From Nocardioides sp. (lineage in GTDB: Bacteria; Actinomycetota; Actinomycetes; Propionibacteriales; Nocardioidaceae), in contig JACJWV010000007.1 in assembly GCA_020636915.1 (NCBI GenBank), positions 62,001 to 126,000 on the forward strand: a stretch of 64,000 bases of DNA. Direction: 5' to 3'. A program made the translations under genes and the position numbers. The first letter of the stretch is position 1, and every line of letters starts with the position of its first letter. Below the pieces are notes generated by a model, which saw only the letters and a program-made list of their open reading frames with translations, ran no database searches and was not told where the DNA came from. Below are positions 7,471 through 16,387 of the stretch, one piece after another.

Positions 7471-8469
7471 TCACCCGGACAGGTGGGCGGCCGCTCCGCG
7501 CAACAGCCCGAGCGAGCGCCGTACCCACGTCGGCGAGGCGCCCGCGAGGCCACACGCCGGCGTCAGCACCAGCCGCGCCCCCGCCTCCGCGGGGTCCAGG
7601 CCGAGCATGTCGAGCCAGCGCAGCACCGACTCGGTGACCTGGGTGTCTGTCGGCTCGGCGGTGGGGTCGAGCGCGGGCAGCACCCCGAGCGCCACCGTGC
7701 CGCCGGCCTCGAGCGTCTCGGCCAGGGCGTCGTGGTCTGCTGCCGAGAGCTGCGCGTGGTCGACCGAGATCCCCAGCGCACCGGCGCCGCGGAGCAGCCC
7801 GACCGGGGTCCCGGCGGCACAGCAGTGGACCCACGGCTCGGCCGCCTCCTCCGCCACCACCTCGAGCACCCACTCCAGGGCGGCGGACGCCTGGGGCAGG
7901 TCGACGCTGCGGTGCCGGTGGAAGCCGGACGCGGTCGGGACCCGGCCGGCGAGGACCGCGGGCAGCGCCGGTTCGTCGACCTGGACCACCAACCGCTCAA
8001 GACCGGGGAGGCGCCGGCGCACGTCGGCGACGTGGGCGCGCACCCCCTCGGCCAGGGCCTGGGCCAGCTCGCGGCGGGCGCCGACGTCGGCGAGGACCTT
8101 GTCACCCCGGGGTCGCTCGACCGTGGCGGCCAGCGTCCAGGGCCCCGCGACCTGCACCTTGAAGGTGCCGCTCCAGCCCTGCGTCTGCTCCTCCATCGCG
8201 TCGAGGTCCTGGGCGAGCAGGCTGCGCGCCCGCCGCTGGTCGAGCCCGCTCCCGCCTCCGGTGAGCCGCCACCCGGCCGGCTGCAGGTCCGCGCCGAGCT
8301 CGGCGACCAGCCCGAGCGTGCGGCCGGTCATCGCGGCGACCGCGCCCCGCGCCGGCAGCTCGGGCAGGTGGGGCAGACCGTGCCGGTCCGCGGGCAGCTC
8401 GCCGAGGACGACGCGCAGCGCCTCGTGGGGGTCCTCGCCCGGGTAGGAGCCGACCCCGGTGGCGGTCAC
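7471..8469 (-). CDS. Cobalamin-independent methionine synthase-like protein (MetE C-terminal domain only)
   Basis: The 332-residue protein corresponds to the catalytic C-terminal barrel of MetE (COG0620). Zinc ligands appear conserved: HCC in PWVHCCAAG and the late Cys in LTPACGLAG; the substrate segment VQVDEPALP is also present. The N-terminal half of classical MetE (about 750 residues) is absent, as in archaeal MetE and related standalone methyltransferases. The GTG at 8467-8469 overlaps the mnmA stop as GTGA, so the two are translationally coupled. It probably transfers methyl from an unknown donor to homocysteine or another thiol; this is inferred. Confidence 0.82.
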   Translation of the reverse strand: MTATGVGSYPGEDPHEALRVVLGELPADRHGLPHLPELPARGAVAAMTGRTLGLVAELGADLQPAGWRLTGGGSGLDQRRARSLLAQDLDAMEEQTQGWSGTFKVQVAGPWTLAATVERPRGDKVLADVGARRELAQALAEGVRAHVADVRRRLPGLERLVVQVDEPALPAVLAGRVPTASGFHRHRSVDLPQASAALEWVLEVVAEEAAEPWVHCCAAGTPVGLLRGAGALGISVDHAQLSAADHDALAETLEAGGTVALGVLPALDPTAEPTDTQVTESVLRWLDMLGLDPAEAGARLVLTPACGLAGASPTWVRRSLGLLRGAAAHLSG

Positions 8470-9587
8470 CACGAGCGCCCGGCCCCCGCCCGGTCGGTCG
8501 CGGCGATCGTGGCCGAGCCGACCACGCGGGTGCCGTCGTAGAGGACGGCGGCCTGGCCGGGCGCGACGCCGTACGCCGGCTCGAGGAGCTCGATCTCGAC
8601 GGTGTCCCCGGGCTCGTCGACCCGCGCGCGGGCGGGCAGCTCGGCCCCGTGCGCGCGCAGCTGGACGGTGCCGGTGAGCTCGCTGGGCGCCGCCCCGCAC
8701 CACCGCGGCCGGATCCCGGTGAGCCGGTCGACCGCCAGCCGCTCGTGCGGCCCGACCGTGACCGTGCCGGAGACCGGTTCGATGTCCAGCACGAACCGCG
8801 GCTTGCCGTCGGGCGCGGGTCGGCCCAGCCGCAGGCCGCGACGCTGGCCGATGGTGAAGGCGTAGGTGCCCTCGTGGGTGCCGACGACCTGGCCCGACTC
8901 GTCGACGATCTCGCCGCCGTCGTTGGGGGCGCGGTCGCCCAGCTTCTCGCGCAGCCAGCCGGCGTTGTCACCATCGGCGACGAAGCAGATGTCGTGGCTG
9001 TCGGGCTTGTCGGCGACCAGCAGGCCGCGGGCGGCGGCCTCGCGGCGTACCTCCTCCTTGGTGGAGCCGCCGAGGGGGAAGAGCGAGTGGCGCAGCTGCT
9101 CCTGGTCGAGCACGCCGAGCACGTAGGACTGGTCCTTGCCGTGGTCGACCGACCGGTGCATCTCGACGAGCCCGCCCTCGGTCGCCGGACCGGTGCGCAG
9201 CTGGGCGTAGTGGCCGGTCGCCACGGCGTCGAACCCGAGCCCGACGGCCCGGTCGAGCACGGCGGCGAACTTGATCTTCTCGTTGCAGCGCAGGCACGGG
9301 TTCGGGGTGCGGCCGGCGGCGTACTCGGCCATGAAGTCCTCGACCACGTCCTCGTGGAAGCGGTCGCTGAGGTCCCAGACGTAGAACGGGATGCCGATCA
9401 CGTCGGCCGCGCGCCGGGCGTCGTTCGCGTCCTCGATCGTGCAGCACCCGCGGGCGCCGCTGCGGTAGGACTGAGGGTTGCGCGACAGGGCGAGGTGGAT
9501 GCCGGTGACGTCGTGCCCGGCGTCCACCGCCCGCGCTGCGGCCACGGCCGAGTCGACGCCACCCGACATGGCGGCGATGACCCTCAT
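8466..9587 (-). CDS. mnmA: tRNA-specific 2-thiouridylase MnmA
   Basis: Catalyses 2-thiolation of the wobble uridine in tRNA-Lys, -Glu and -Gln. The 373-residue protein carries the PP-loop SGGVDS at residues 8-13, first catalytic Cys in NPCLRCNEKIKF (near 98) and second in DSHDICFVAD (near 196), with a C-terminal beta-barrel. It sits 7 nt downstream of a cysteine desulfurase gene, which supplies the persulfide sulfur, and is coupled to the MetE-like gene by GTGA. Together they form a sulfur-transfer operon. Confidence 0.96.
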   Translation of the reverse strand: MRVIAAMSGGVDSAVAAARAVDAGHDVTGIHLALSRNPQSYRSGARGCCTIEDANDARRAADVIGIPFYVWDLSDRFHEDVVEDFMAEYAAGRTPNPCLRCNEKIKFAAVLDRAVGLGFDAVATGHYAQLRTGPATEGGLVEMHRSVDHGKDQSYVLGVLDQEQLRHSLFPLGGSTKEEVRREAAARGLLVADKPDSHDICFVADGDNAGWLREKLGDRAPNDGGEIVDESGQVVGTHEGTYAFTIGQRRGLRLGRPAPDGKPRFVLDIEPVSGTVTVGPHERLAVDRLTGIRPRWCGAAPSELTGTVQLRAHGAELPARARVDEPGDTVEIELLEPAYGVAPGQAAVLYDGTRVVGSATIAATDRAGAGRSW

Positions 9588-9594
9588 CGCCGGC

Positions 9595-10809
9595 TCACCG
9601 GCGAGCTGCCCTGGCCCGCTCGACGACCGGTCCGATCACCTCGACCACGGCGTCCACGTCGGCCTCGGTCGTGCTGTGGCCCAGGGAGAACCGCAGCGAG
9701 TGCCGCGCCTGGTCCTCGTCGCACCCCATCGCGAGGAGCACGTGCGAGGGCTGCGGTACGCCGGCGGAGCAGGCCGATCCGGTCGAGCACTCGATCCCGC
9801 GCGCGTCGAGGAGCATCAGCAGCGAGTCGCCCTCGCACCCCGGGAAGCCGAGGTGGGCGTTGCCGGGGAGGCGCTCACCGGAGTCGAGCAGCGCGCCGTG
9901 CAGGTGCGCGTCCGGCACGACCTCGACGACCCGCCGCACGAGGTCGTCGCGCAGCGCTCCCACCCGCGCGGCGTGCTCGGCCTGGTGCTTGACGGCCAGC
10001 TCGACGGCCGCGGCGAAGCCGGCCACGGCCGGGGTGTCGAGGGTGCCGCTGCGGATGTCGCGCTCCTGGCCGCCACCGTGCACCAGCGGGCTGACCGAGA
10101 GCTCGCGGCGCACGACGAGGGCGCCCACGCCGTACGGTCCGCCCAGCTTGTGCCCGGTGAGGGTGAGGGCGTCGACGCCGGCGGCCGCGAAGTCGACAGC
10201 GACGTGGCCCACGGCCTGGACGGCGTCGGTGTGCACCGGGATGCCGTGCTCGGCCGCAGCCGCGACCACCTCGTCGACGGGCTGCAGGGTGCCGACCTCG
10301 TTGTTGGCCCACATCACCGTCACCAACGCCACGGTCGCCGGGTCGCGGTCGATCGCCGCCCGGAGCGCGCCCACGTCGAGCCGGCCGCGGTCGTCGACCG
10401 GGAGCAGCTCGACCTCGGCACCGGCCGCCTCGGCGAGCCAGTGCAGCGTGTCGAGGACGGCGTGGTGCTCGACCGCGGTGCTCAGGATGCGCGTCCGGCG
10501 CGGGTCCTCGGCGCGCCGCGCCCAGAAGACACCCTTGACGGCGAGGTTGTCGGACTCGGTGCCGCCGGAGGTGAAGACCACCTCGCCCGGCCGGCACCCG
10601 ATCGCCTGCGCGATGGTCTCGCGGGACTCCTCGACGACCCGGCGGGCGCGGCGCCCGGAGGCGTGCAGGGAGCTGGCGTTGCCGACCGCGAGCAGGTGGG
10701 CCGACATCGCCTCGACGGCCGCGGGCACCATCGGGGTGGTCGCGGCGTGGTCGAGGTAGACGGTCCGCTCACGCCCTCGGTCGGGCCCAGTCGTCTCGTG
10801 CTCTGTCAT
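9595..10809 (-). CDS. Cysteine desulfurase (IscS/NifS-like)
   Basis: A PLP enzyme that removes sulfur from cysteine as an enzyme-bound persulfide. The 404-residue protein begins with VYLDHAATTPM, has the PLP lysine in LTGHKLGGPYG (near 211) and the catalytic cysteine loop STGSACSAGVPQPSHVL (near 332). It is directly upstream of mnmA, the usual partner in actinobacteria where it feeds tRNA thiolation and perhaps Fe-S assembly. The loop is long, as in IscS-type (group I) enzymes. There is no SUF cluster in the window. Confidence 0.95.
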   Translation of the reverse strand: MTEHETTGPDRGRERTVYLDHAATTPMVPAAVEAMSAHLLAVGNASSLHASGRRARRVVEESRETIAQAIGCRPGEVVFTSGGTESDNLAVKGVFWARRAEDPRRTRILSTAVEHHAVLDTLHWLAEAAGAEVELLPVDDRGRLDVGALRAAIDRDPATVALVTVMWANNEVGTLQPVDEVVAAAAEHGIPVHTDAVQAVGHVAVDFAAAGVDALTLTGHKLGGPYGVGALVVRRELSVSPLVHGGGQERDIRSGTLDTPAVAGFAAAVELAVKHQAEHAARVGALRDDLVRRVVEVVPDAHLHGALLDSGERLPGNAHLGFPGCEGDSLLMLLDARGIECSTGSACSAGVPQPSHVLLAMGCDEDQARHSLRFSLGHSTTEADVDAVVEVIGPVVERARAARR

Positions 10810-10822
10810 CGCGTCCTCCAGC

Positions 10823-11752
10823 CTACTTCCGGGCCACGACCGCGACGACCGCGCGGTGGTCGCTGCCCGGGATCGCGACGGTGTGCATGCCCGTGGCGGT
10901 GAGCCGCGGCCCGACCAGCACGTGGTCGATCTGGGCCAGCGCCGGCACCGGTCCGAGCAGGGTCCAGCGTGCGCTCGACGGCCAGGTGGGCTGCCAGCCG
11001 TCGTTCGCGAGCTCGCCCGCGTCGCGGTAGCCGGCGTCGGCGAGGGCCCGCAGCGGCGCGTGGTCGGTGGTCGCGTTGAGGTCGCCCACCACCAGGTCGG
11101 CGTCGTGCTCCGTCGCCGCGGCCAGCAGGCGGGCGTGGTCGGCGTGCCAGTCCGCCACGGCCGTCGGCGCCTGCGGGTGGGCGGCGACGACGGTGAGGTC
11201 GCCCATCCCCAGCACCCACCCCTCGTGGGTCGTCGCGAGCGGGGCCTCGGCGCGCAGCTCGCGGCGGGCGAAGACCATGGTGCCGTCGCTGTCGGGGAGG
11301 GGCTCCCCGACGCGGTGCGGCAGGAGGTCGGCCAGCCCGGCGCGGTCCAGGACGGCGAGGTCGTCCGGCGTGATCTCCTCGACCACGAGGAGGTCGACCC
11401 GGTCGTCGCGGGCCAGCTCGACCAGCTCGGCGGCGTCGCTCTCGCCGTGGGAGATGTTCGCCGTCATCACCACCAGCGGCTCGGCCCCGGCCGCGGGTGG
11501 CGCCGTCGCACCGGCCACCTGCGGGGCGAACCACCAGACGTGGGCCAGCAACCCCGCCAGCGCCGCGCCGGCGGCGACCCAGGTCCACCAGCGCCGGACC
11601 ACGACCAGGCGGGCGACGAGGACGACGAGCGCGACGCCGTACAGGACCAGGCCGACGGGCGTGAAGCCCTCCAGCAGCAGCCAGAAGGAGCGGTCCGGCT
11701 CGACGACACGGGCAACGGTCACGCACGCCGCAGGCACCAGCAGCACGGTCAC
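10823..11752 (-). CDS. Endonuclease/exonuclease/phosphatase-family membrane protein
   Basis: The first 90 residues hold three predicted membrane spans (VLLVPAACVTVA; GLVLYGVALVVLVARLVVV; WVAAGAALAGLLAHVWW). They are followed by an EEP fold facing outside: VVMTANISHG, LLVVEEI (metal Glu), LVVGDLNATTD, IDHVLVG and the catalytic GSDHRAVV. Such proteins hydrolyse phosphodiester bonds in nucleic acids, lipids or sugars, so the substrate cannot be fixed. The start is uncertain: I use GTG at 11750-11752, but the frame is open a little further into the proB end. It lies between proB and the cysteine desulfurase on the same strand. Confidence 0.82.
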   Translation of the reverse strand: MTVLLVPAACVTVARVVEPDRSFWLLLEGFTPVGLVLYGVALVVLVARLVVVRRWWTWVAAGAALAGLLAHVWWFAPQVAGATAPPAAGAEPLVVMTANISHGESDAAELVELARDDRVDLLVVEEITPDDLAVLDRAGLADLLPHRVGEPLPDSDGTMVFARRELRAEAPLATTHEGWVLGMGDLTVVAAHPQAPTAVADWHADHARLLAAATEHDADLVVGDLNATTDHAPLRALADAGYRDAGELANDGWQPTWPSSARWTLLGPVPALAQIDHVLVGPRLTATGMHTVAIPGSDHRAVVAVVARK

Positions 11753-11781
11753 GGCGACCCACAGGGCCGCTGACCACCTGG

Positions 11782-12897
11782 TCAGAGCAGCACCAGGTCG
11801 TCGCGGTGGACGACCTCCCGCTCGTACTCCGCGCCGAGCTCCCGCTTGAGGTCGTGCGAGGAGCGGCCGAGCAGGGCGGGGATCTCGTCGGCGTCGAAGT
11901 TCACCAGGCCGCGGGCGACGGGGGTGCCGTCGGGGGCCACCAGGTCGACGGGCTCACCGGCGTGGAACCTGCCCTCGACACCGGTGATCCCGGCGGCCAG
12001 CAGCGAGGCCCGGCGCTCCACGACCGCACGCACCGCCCCGGAGTCGAGCACCAGCGTCCCCTGCGGCTCGGTCGCGTGGGCCAGCCACAGCAGGCGGGTC
12101 GGTCGGCGCCGCCCGGTCGGGTGGAACAGCGTCCCCACCCGCTCCCCCGCGAGCGCCGCACCGGCCCGGTCGGCGGAGGTCAGGACGACCGGGATGCCGG
12201 CGCCGGTGGCGATCCGCGCGGCGTCGATCTTCGTCTGCATGCCGCCGGTGCCGACCCCGGCCGCGCCGGCCTTGCCGATGCGGACCGCGCCGAGGTCGTC
12301 GACCGAGACGACCTCGGGCAGCAGCGAGCTCTCGGGGTGGGTGGGATCGGCGTCGTACAGGCCGTCGACGTCGGAGAGCAGCACGAGGAGGTCGGCGTGC
12401 ACCAGGTGCGCGACGAGCGCCGCCAGCCGGTCGTTGTCACCGAACCGGATCTCGGTGGTGGCGACCGTGTCGTTCTCGTTCACGATCGGCAGCACGCCGA
12501 GGTCGAGCAGCTTGGCGAAGGTCTGGTAGGCGTTGCGGTAGTGCGAGCGCCGGGTCACGTCGTCGACGGTGAGCAGGACCTGGCCCGCGATCACCCCGTG
12601 CCGGGCGAGCTCCTCGGTGTAGCGGTGCACGAGCAGGCCCTGCCCGACCGACGCCGCCGCCTGCTGCGCGGCCAGCGCCTTCGGGCGTCGCTTCAGGCCC
12701 AGGGGTGCCAGCCCCGCGGCGATGGCGCCCGAGGAGACCAGCACCACCTCGGTGCCACCGGCCCGCAGCTTCGCCAGCTCGTCGACCAGGTCGCGCACCC
12801 GAGCGGGGTCGATGCCGCCTGCGGCGGTGGTCAGGGAGGAGGACCCGACCTTGACGACGACCCGCTTCGCCCCGGTCACCTCCGCGCGCGTGCTCAT
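11782..12897 (-). CDS. proB: Glutamate 5-kinase ProB
   Basis: Phosphorylates glutamate in the first step of proline synthesis. The 371-residue protein has the amino-acid kinase domain (VVVKVGSSSLT, LVSSGAIAAG, VNENDTVAT, FGDNDRLAALVA, GTGGMQTKIDAA) and a C-terminal PUA domain from about residue 280. The ATG overlaps the obg stop (ATGA), so it is translationally coupled to obg. The obg-proB order is standard in actinobacteria; proA, which often follows, is not downstream here. Confidence 0.96.
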   Translation of the reverse strand: MSTRAEVTGAKRVVVKVGSSSLTTAAGGIDPARVRDLVDELAKLRAGGTEVVLVSSGAIAAGLAPLGLKRRPKALAAQQAAASVGQGLLVHRYTEELARHGVIAGQVLLTVDDVTRRSHYRNAYQTFAKLLDLGVLPIVNENDTVATTEIRFGDNDRLAALVAHLVHADLLVLLSDVDGLYDADPTHPESSLLPEVVSVDDLGAVRIGKAGAAGVGTGGMQTKIDAARIATGAGIPVVLTSADRAGAALAGERVGTLFHPTGRRRPTRLLWLAHATEPQGTLVLDSGAVRAVVERRASLLAAGITGVEGRFHAGEPVDLVAPDGTPVARGLVNFDADEIPALLGRSSHDLKRELGAEYEREVVHRDDLVLL

Positions 12898-14474
12898 CTC
12901 GCCCGGTCGTCCTCCCCAGGATCGGACTCCCCGGGATCGGACTCCCCAGGATCTGATTCGGCCCAGTCGGGATCGTCGGTCCCGCCGATCTCGTACGACG
13001 TGGGGCCGTACTCGTCGGGGCGGTCCAGCCGGCGCGCCACGTCGGCGCGCGTCTCGCCCTCGCCGCGGTCACCCATGGCCTCGTCGATCGCCCGGCGGCG
13101 CCGGGCGGCCGGACGGGACTCGTCGAAGCGCTGGTCCTCGCCGCGCCGGCTGAGGATCTCGGCCCCGGCGTCGAGACCGGGCTTGAAGTCGAAGACGACG
13201 GCGTTGTCGGGGTGGCCGATGAGGACCGCGTCCCCCTCCTCGGCGCCGAGCTGGAGCAGCCGGGTCTCGACACCCAGCCGGTTGAGCCGGTCGGCCAGGA
13301 AGCCGACGGCCTCGTCGTTGCTGAAGTCCGTCTGGCGCACCCAGCGCTCGGGCTTCTCCCCGCGCACCCGCCAACCCTCGCCGGTCGCCTTGACCGTGAA
13401 CTCGTCGCTGCCGTCCGCGGACGCGGGACGGAGCACGATCCGCGTCGCCTCGACCTTCGGCCGGGCGGCGCGTGCCGCTTCGACGATCGCGGCCATGGCG
13501 AAGGTCAGCTCGCGCAACCCCTCACCCGACGCCGCCGACACCTCGAAGACGCGCAGTCCCCGCTGGGTCAGCTCGTCGACGACGAACGAGGCGATGTCGC
13601 GCCCGTCCGGGACGTCGACCTTGTTCAGCGCGACCAGGCGCGGTCGGTCCTCGAGGCCGCCGTAGCGGCCCAGCTCGTTCTCGATGACGTCGAGGTCGTC
13701 GACCGGGTTGCGGCCCGGCTCGATGCTCGCCGTGTCGATGACGTGCACCAGCGCCGCGCAGCGCTCGATGTGGCGCAGGAAGTCGTGGCCGAGCCCACGG
13801 CCCTCGCTGGCCCCCTCGATCAGGCCGGGGACGTCGGCGACCGTGAACGTGGTGTCGCCGGCGGTGACGACGCCGAGGTTGGGCACCAGCGTGGTGAACG
13901 GGTAGTCGGCGATCTTCGGCTTGGCCCGGGAGATGGCCGCGATCAGGCTGGACTTGCCGGCGCTCGGGAACCCGACCAGGCCGATGTCGGCGACCACCTT
14001 GAGCTCGAGCACGATGTCGAGCTCGTCGCCGGGCTCGCCGAGGAGCGCGAACCCCGGGGCCTTGCGCTTCGACGACGCCAGCGCCGCGTTGCCGAGGCCA
14101 CCCCGCCCGCCCTGGGCGACGACCAGCTCGGTGCCCGGGCCGACGAGGTCGGCCAGCACGTTGCCGCGGGCGTCGGTGACCAGCGTGCCGTCGGGGACGG
14201 GCAGCACCAGGTCGGACCCGTGCGAGCCGTTGCGGTGCCCACCGGCCCCGTGGCCGCCGTGCTCGGCGCGGCGCTTCGGGCTGTGGTGGTAGTCGAGCAG
14301 CGTGGTGACGTCCTGGTCGACCCGCAGGACCACCGATCCTCCGGGGCCGCCGTTGCCACCGTCGGGCCCGCCGAGCGGCTTGAACTTCTCGCGGTGCACC
14401 GACGCGACGCCGTTGCCACCGCGCCCGGCGCTGACGTGCAGCGTCACGCGGTCCACGAACGTCGGGACTGCCAT
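12894..14474 (-). CDS. obg: Obg GTPase (ribosome assembly / stress)
   Basis: A 526-residue Obg GTPase with the glycine-rich Obg fold (FVDRVTLHVSAGRGGNG), G domain (GFPSAGKSSL, DVPGLIEG, NKVD) and an OCT domain (residues about 345-425). It is longer than E. coli ObgE because of an acidic C-terminal tail that includes three copies of ESDPG. These are encoded by a 15-bp unit repeated three times at 12913-12957. Obg binds the 50S subunit and couples GTP level to growth. It follows rpmA after a terminator and overlaps proB. Confidence 0.96.
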   Translation of the reverse strand: MAVPTFVDRVTLHVSAGRGGNGVASVHREKFKPLGGPDGGNGGPGGSVVLRVDQDVTTLLDYHHSPKRRAEHGGHGAGGHRNGSHGSDLVLPVPDGTLVTDARGNVLADLVGPGTELVVAQGGRGGLGNAALASSKRKAPGFALLGEPGDELDIVLELKVVADIGLVGFPSAGKSSLIAAISRAKPKIADYPFTTLVPNLGVVTAGDTTFTVADVPGLIEGASEGRGLGHDFLRHIERCAALVHVIDTASIEPGRNPVDDLDVIENELGRYGGLEDRPRLVALNKVDVPDGRDIASFVVDELTQRGLRVFEVSAASGEGLRELTFAMAAIVEAARAARPKVEATRIVLRPASADGSDEFTVKATGEGWRVRGEKPERWVRQTDFSNDEAVGFLADRLNRLGVETRLLQLGAEEGDAVLIGHPDNAVVFDFKPGLDAGAEILSRRGEDQRFDESRPAARRRRAIDEAMGDRGEGETRADVARRLDRPDEYGPTSYEIGGTDDPDWAESDPGESDPGESDPGEDDRAR

Positions 14475-14508
14475 GGTGCCTACTCTCTCGGAACCTTCAG
14501 ATGAAATG

Positions 14509-14542
14509 CAGCACGGGCGTCCCGGCTGGGACGCCCGTGCTG
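14509..14542 (-). terminator. 15-bp hairpin terminator after rpmA
   Basis: CAGCACGGGCGTCCC (14509-14523) pairs perfectly with its complement at 14528-14542 across a 4-nt loop. On the minus strand it begins about 25 nt after the rpmA stop and is followed by CATTTCAT. It separates the rplU-rpmA unit from obg. Confidence 0.85.
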
Positions 14543-14566
14543 AGAAGCCGGTGTGCGAGCGTCAGG

Positions 14567-14821
14567 TCACTCGCCCGGGACGATGTTCACGACGCGGCGG
14601 CCGCGGCGCGTGCCGAACTCGACGGCACCGCCGACGAGCGCGAACAGGGTGTCGTCACCGCCACGGCCGACGCCGCTGCCCGGGTGGAAGTGGGTGCCAC
14701 GCTGGCGGACGATGATCTCGCCGGCGTTCACGACCTGGCCGCCGTAGCGCTTGACACCGAGCCGCTGCGAGTTGGAGTCGCGGCCGTTCTTGGTGGACGC
14801 CGCGCCCTTCTTGTGTGCCAT
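14567..14821 (-). CDS. rpmA: 50S ribosomal protein bL27
   Basis: The 84-residue protein starts MAHKKGAASTKNGRDSNSQR and continues with the bL27 core (LGVKRYGGQVVNAGEIIVRQ). Its N-terminus reaches the peptidyl-transferase centre. It begins with MAHKKG, without the cleaved extension seen in Firmicutes. It is the second gene of the rplU-rpmA operon, 45 nt after rplU, and is followed by a strong terminator. Confidence 0.98.
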   Translation of the reverse strand: MAHKKGAASTKNGRDSNSQRLGVKRYGGQVVNAGEIIVRQRGTHFHPGSGVGRGGDDTLFALVGGAVEFGTRRGRRVVNIVPGE

Positions 14822-14866
14822 CTCTTCAGTCCTCTGACTTGGTTGAACGAAGGAGTCGTGGGGCGA

Positions 14867-15175
14867 TCAGGCGTTGATCGCGGTGACCTTGACCTGGGTG
14901 TACTTCTGGCGGTGACCCTGGCGCTTCTTGTAGCCGGTCTTGTTCTTGTACTTCTGGATGATGATCTTGGGGCCCTTGGTGCCACCGAGGACCTCGGCCG
15001 TGACCGACGCCTTGCCGAGCTTCGCGGCGTCGGAGGTGACGGCCTCGCCGTCGACGACGAGGACCACGGGCAGGGTCACGGAGTCACCGACGGGGGTCGC
15101 GATCTTGTCGATCTCGATGACGTCGCCCACGGCAACCTTCTGCTGGGTGGCGCCAGCGCGCACGATCGCGTACAC
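14867..15175 (-). CDS. rplU: 50S ribosomal protein bL21
   Basis: The 102-residue protein matches bL21 (VYAIVRAGATQQKVAVGDVI at the start; KNKTGYKKRQGHRQKYTQVK near the end). It binds 23S rRNA near bL20. The start is GTG at 15173-15175, supported by a GAAGGAG site 6 nt upstream and by the family start; a much longer open frame upstream is spurious. It is the first gene of rplU-rpmA, with a leader hairpin about 72 nt before the start. Confidence 0.97.
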   Translation of the reverse strand: MYAIVRAGATQQKVAVGDVIEIDKIATPVGDSVTLPVVLVVDGEAVTSDAAKLGKASVTAEVLGGTKGPKIIIQKYKNKTGYKKRQGHRQKYTQVKVTAINA

Positions 15176-15246
15176 CGCGGTCTCCTTCGTCGGGTCCGGC
15201 TCTGTCTCGGTCTGGCGCGCCGGTGGCTCGGCGCCGCACAGGAAGG

Positions 15247-15264
15247 GCGCGCTCCAGAGCGCGC
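15247..15264 (-). promoter_or_regulatory. Hairpin in the rplU leader
   Basis: GCGCGCT and AGCGCGC form a 7-bp stem with a CCAG loop, 72-89 nt before the rplU start. Ribosomal protein L21 operons in several phyla have leader RNAs that bind the protein for feedback control. Whether this simple stem is such an element is an inference; I see only one clear helix. Confidence 0.35.
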
Positions 15265-15333
15265 ACCGAGGGTCAATACTACGGATCCGGGCCTGATCGG
15301 GCAAAACGTCGTCCGACGGCCTGGTGGCGACCA

Positions 15334-16329
15334 CTACTGCCCGGCGGCGACGAGGTCGTCCCCGAGCGCTGTGCGCCAGTACAGCACCTCGCGTCCCGAC
15401 CGTCGACGCAGGACCGCCCCGGCGTCGAGCAGGACCCGCAGGTGGTTGCCGACCGCTCCCAGGGGCAGCCCGGTCAGCGCGGCCAGCTGGGTCGTGGACC
15501 GGGGCTCGTCGAGGAGGTCGAGGACCCGGGCCCGGTTGGCCCCGACGAGCCGGGCCAGGCCGCCCGCCTGGGCGCGGTCGACCGGCGCCTGGGCGCCCGT
15601 GACCGGGTAGACGATGGCGAACCGGTGCGGGAGCTCCCACGACACCCACTGCCCGTTGCTGTGGACCGGCACGAAGGACAGCTCCCGGGCCCCGGACAGG
15701 TCCCGGGCGGGCAGGTCGTAGGAGTTGATCTGCAGGTGACCCCCGCCCTTCCACTCCATCCGGCGGCTCAGGGTGGGGACGACGCCGGCCCAGCCCTGGG
15801 TCGCGAGCCGGCGCGTGCGCGAGACGATGTCGGCCTCGAGCACCCGACGGCGACGCGGCCAGTCCGCGGCGACGGTGGCGGTCCACACCCACCGCAGCAC
15901 GTCGGCGACGGCCTCCCGGAGGCCCGGTCGCTCCAGGGGCGCCGGGAGCGGCCCGGGCCGCAGGGCGCGGATCTCGCGTCGCATCCGCGCGTCGTCCCAG
16001 GTCCGCAGCTGGGCGAGCTCGTCCTCGAACGACGCCCCCGCACCCAGCGGCGGCAGGGTCAGGAAGTCGGCCATCCACCCCGCGGATCGGCCTCGTCGCG
16101 GGCGCCACAGGTTGCCCGGGAGCGCGGCACGCACCGGGTCGGCAGCCAGCATGTCGGCGTACGCCTCGCGGTGGCTGGCGTGGAAGGCGCGCTGCCACGG
16201 CACCCCGAGCGAGCCTCCCCGCGAACCCGTGGCGTCGAGCAGGGTGAGTGCGGCGACGGTCTCGTTGAGCGGCGAGACCTGGAACCTGCTGCGCGCGAGC
16301 AGGTCGGCCGGCACCAGCCACGTCCCCAT
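15334..16329 (-). CDS. Winged-helix (ArsR-like) transcriptional regulator
   Basis: The 331-residue protein has a C-terminal winged helix (residues about 265-325: ARVLDLLDEPRSTTQLAALT, then GLPLGAVGNHLRVLLDAGAV and a wing RRRSGREVLYWRT), the ArsR-type fold. The long N-terminal part is the poorly described domain found in DUF5937-type actinobacterial regulators. GAGGAGGCG precedes the ATG. It is divergent from an MFS transporter with 58 bp between, so it probably controls that gene. The pair sits between rplU and rne, which are usually adjacent. Confidence 0.82.
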   Translation of the reverse strand: MGTWLVPADLLARSRFQVSPLNETVAALTLLDATGSRGGSLGVPWQRAFHASHREAYADMLAADPVRAALPGNLWRPRRGRSAGWMADFLTLPPLGAGASFEDELAQLRTWDDARMRREIRALRPGPLPAPLERPGLREAVADVLRWVWTATVAADWPRRRRVLEADIVSRTRRLATQGWAGVVPTLSRRMEWKGGGHLQINSYDLPARDLSGARELSFVPVHSNGQWVSWELPHRFAIVYPVTGAQAPVDRAQAGGLARLVGANRARVLDLLDEPRSTTQLAALTGLPLGAVGNHLRVLLDAGAVLRRRSGREVLYWRTALGDDLVAAGQ

Positions 16330-16387
16330 GTTTCGCCTCCTCGCGAATCATTGTCGCACCGACGTCGGCGGCACGCATCGTGGCCCG

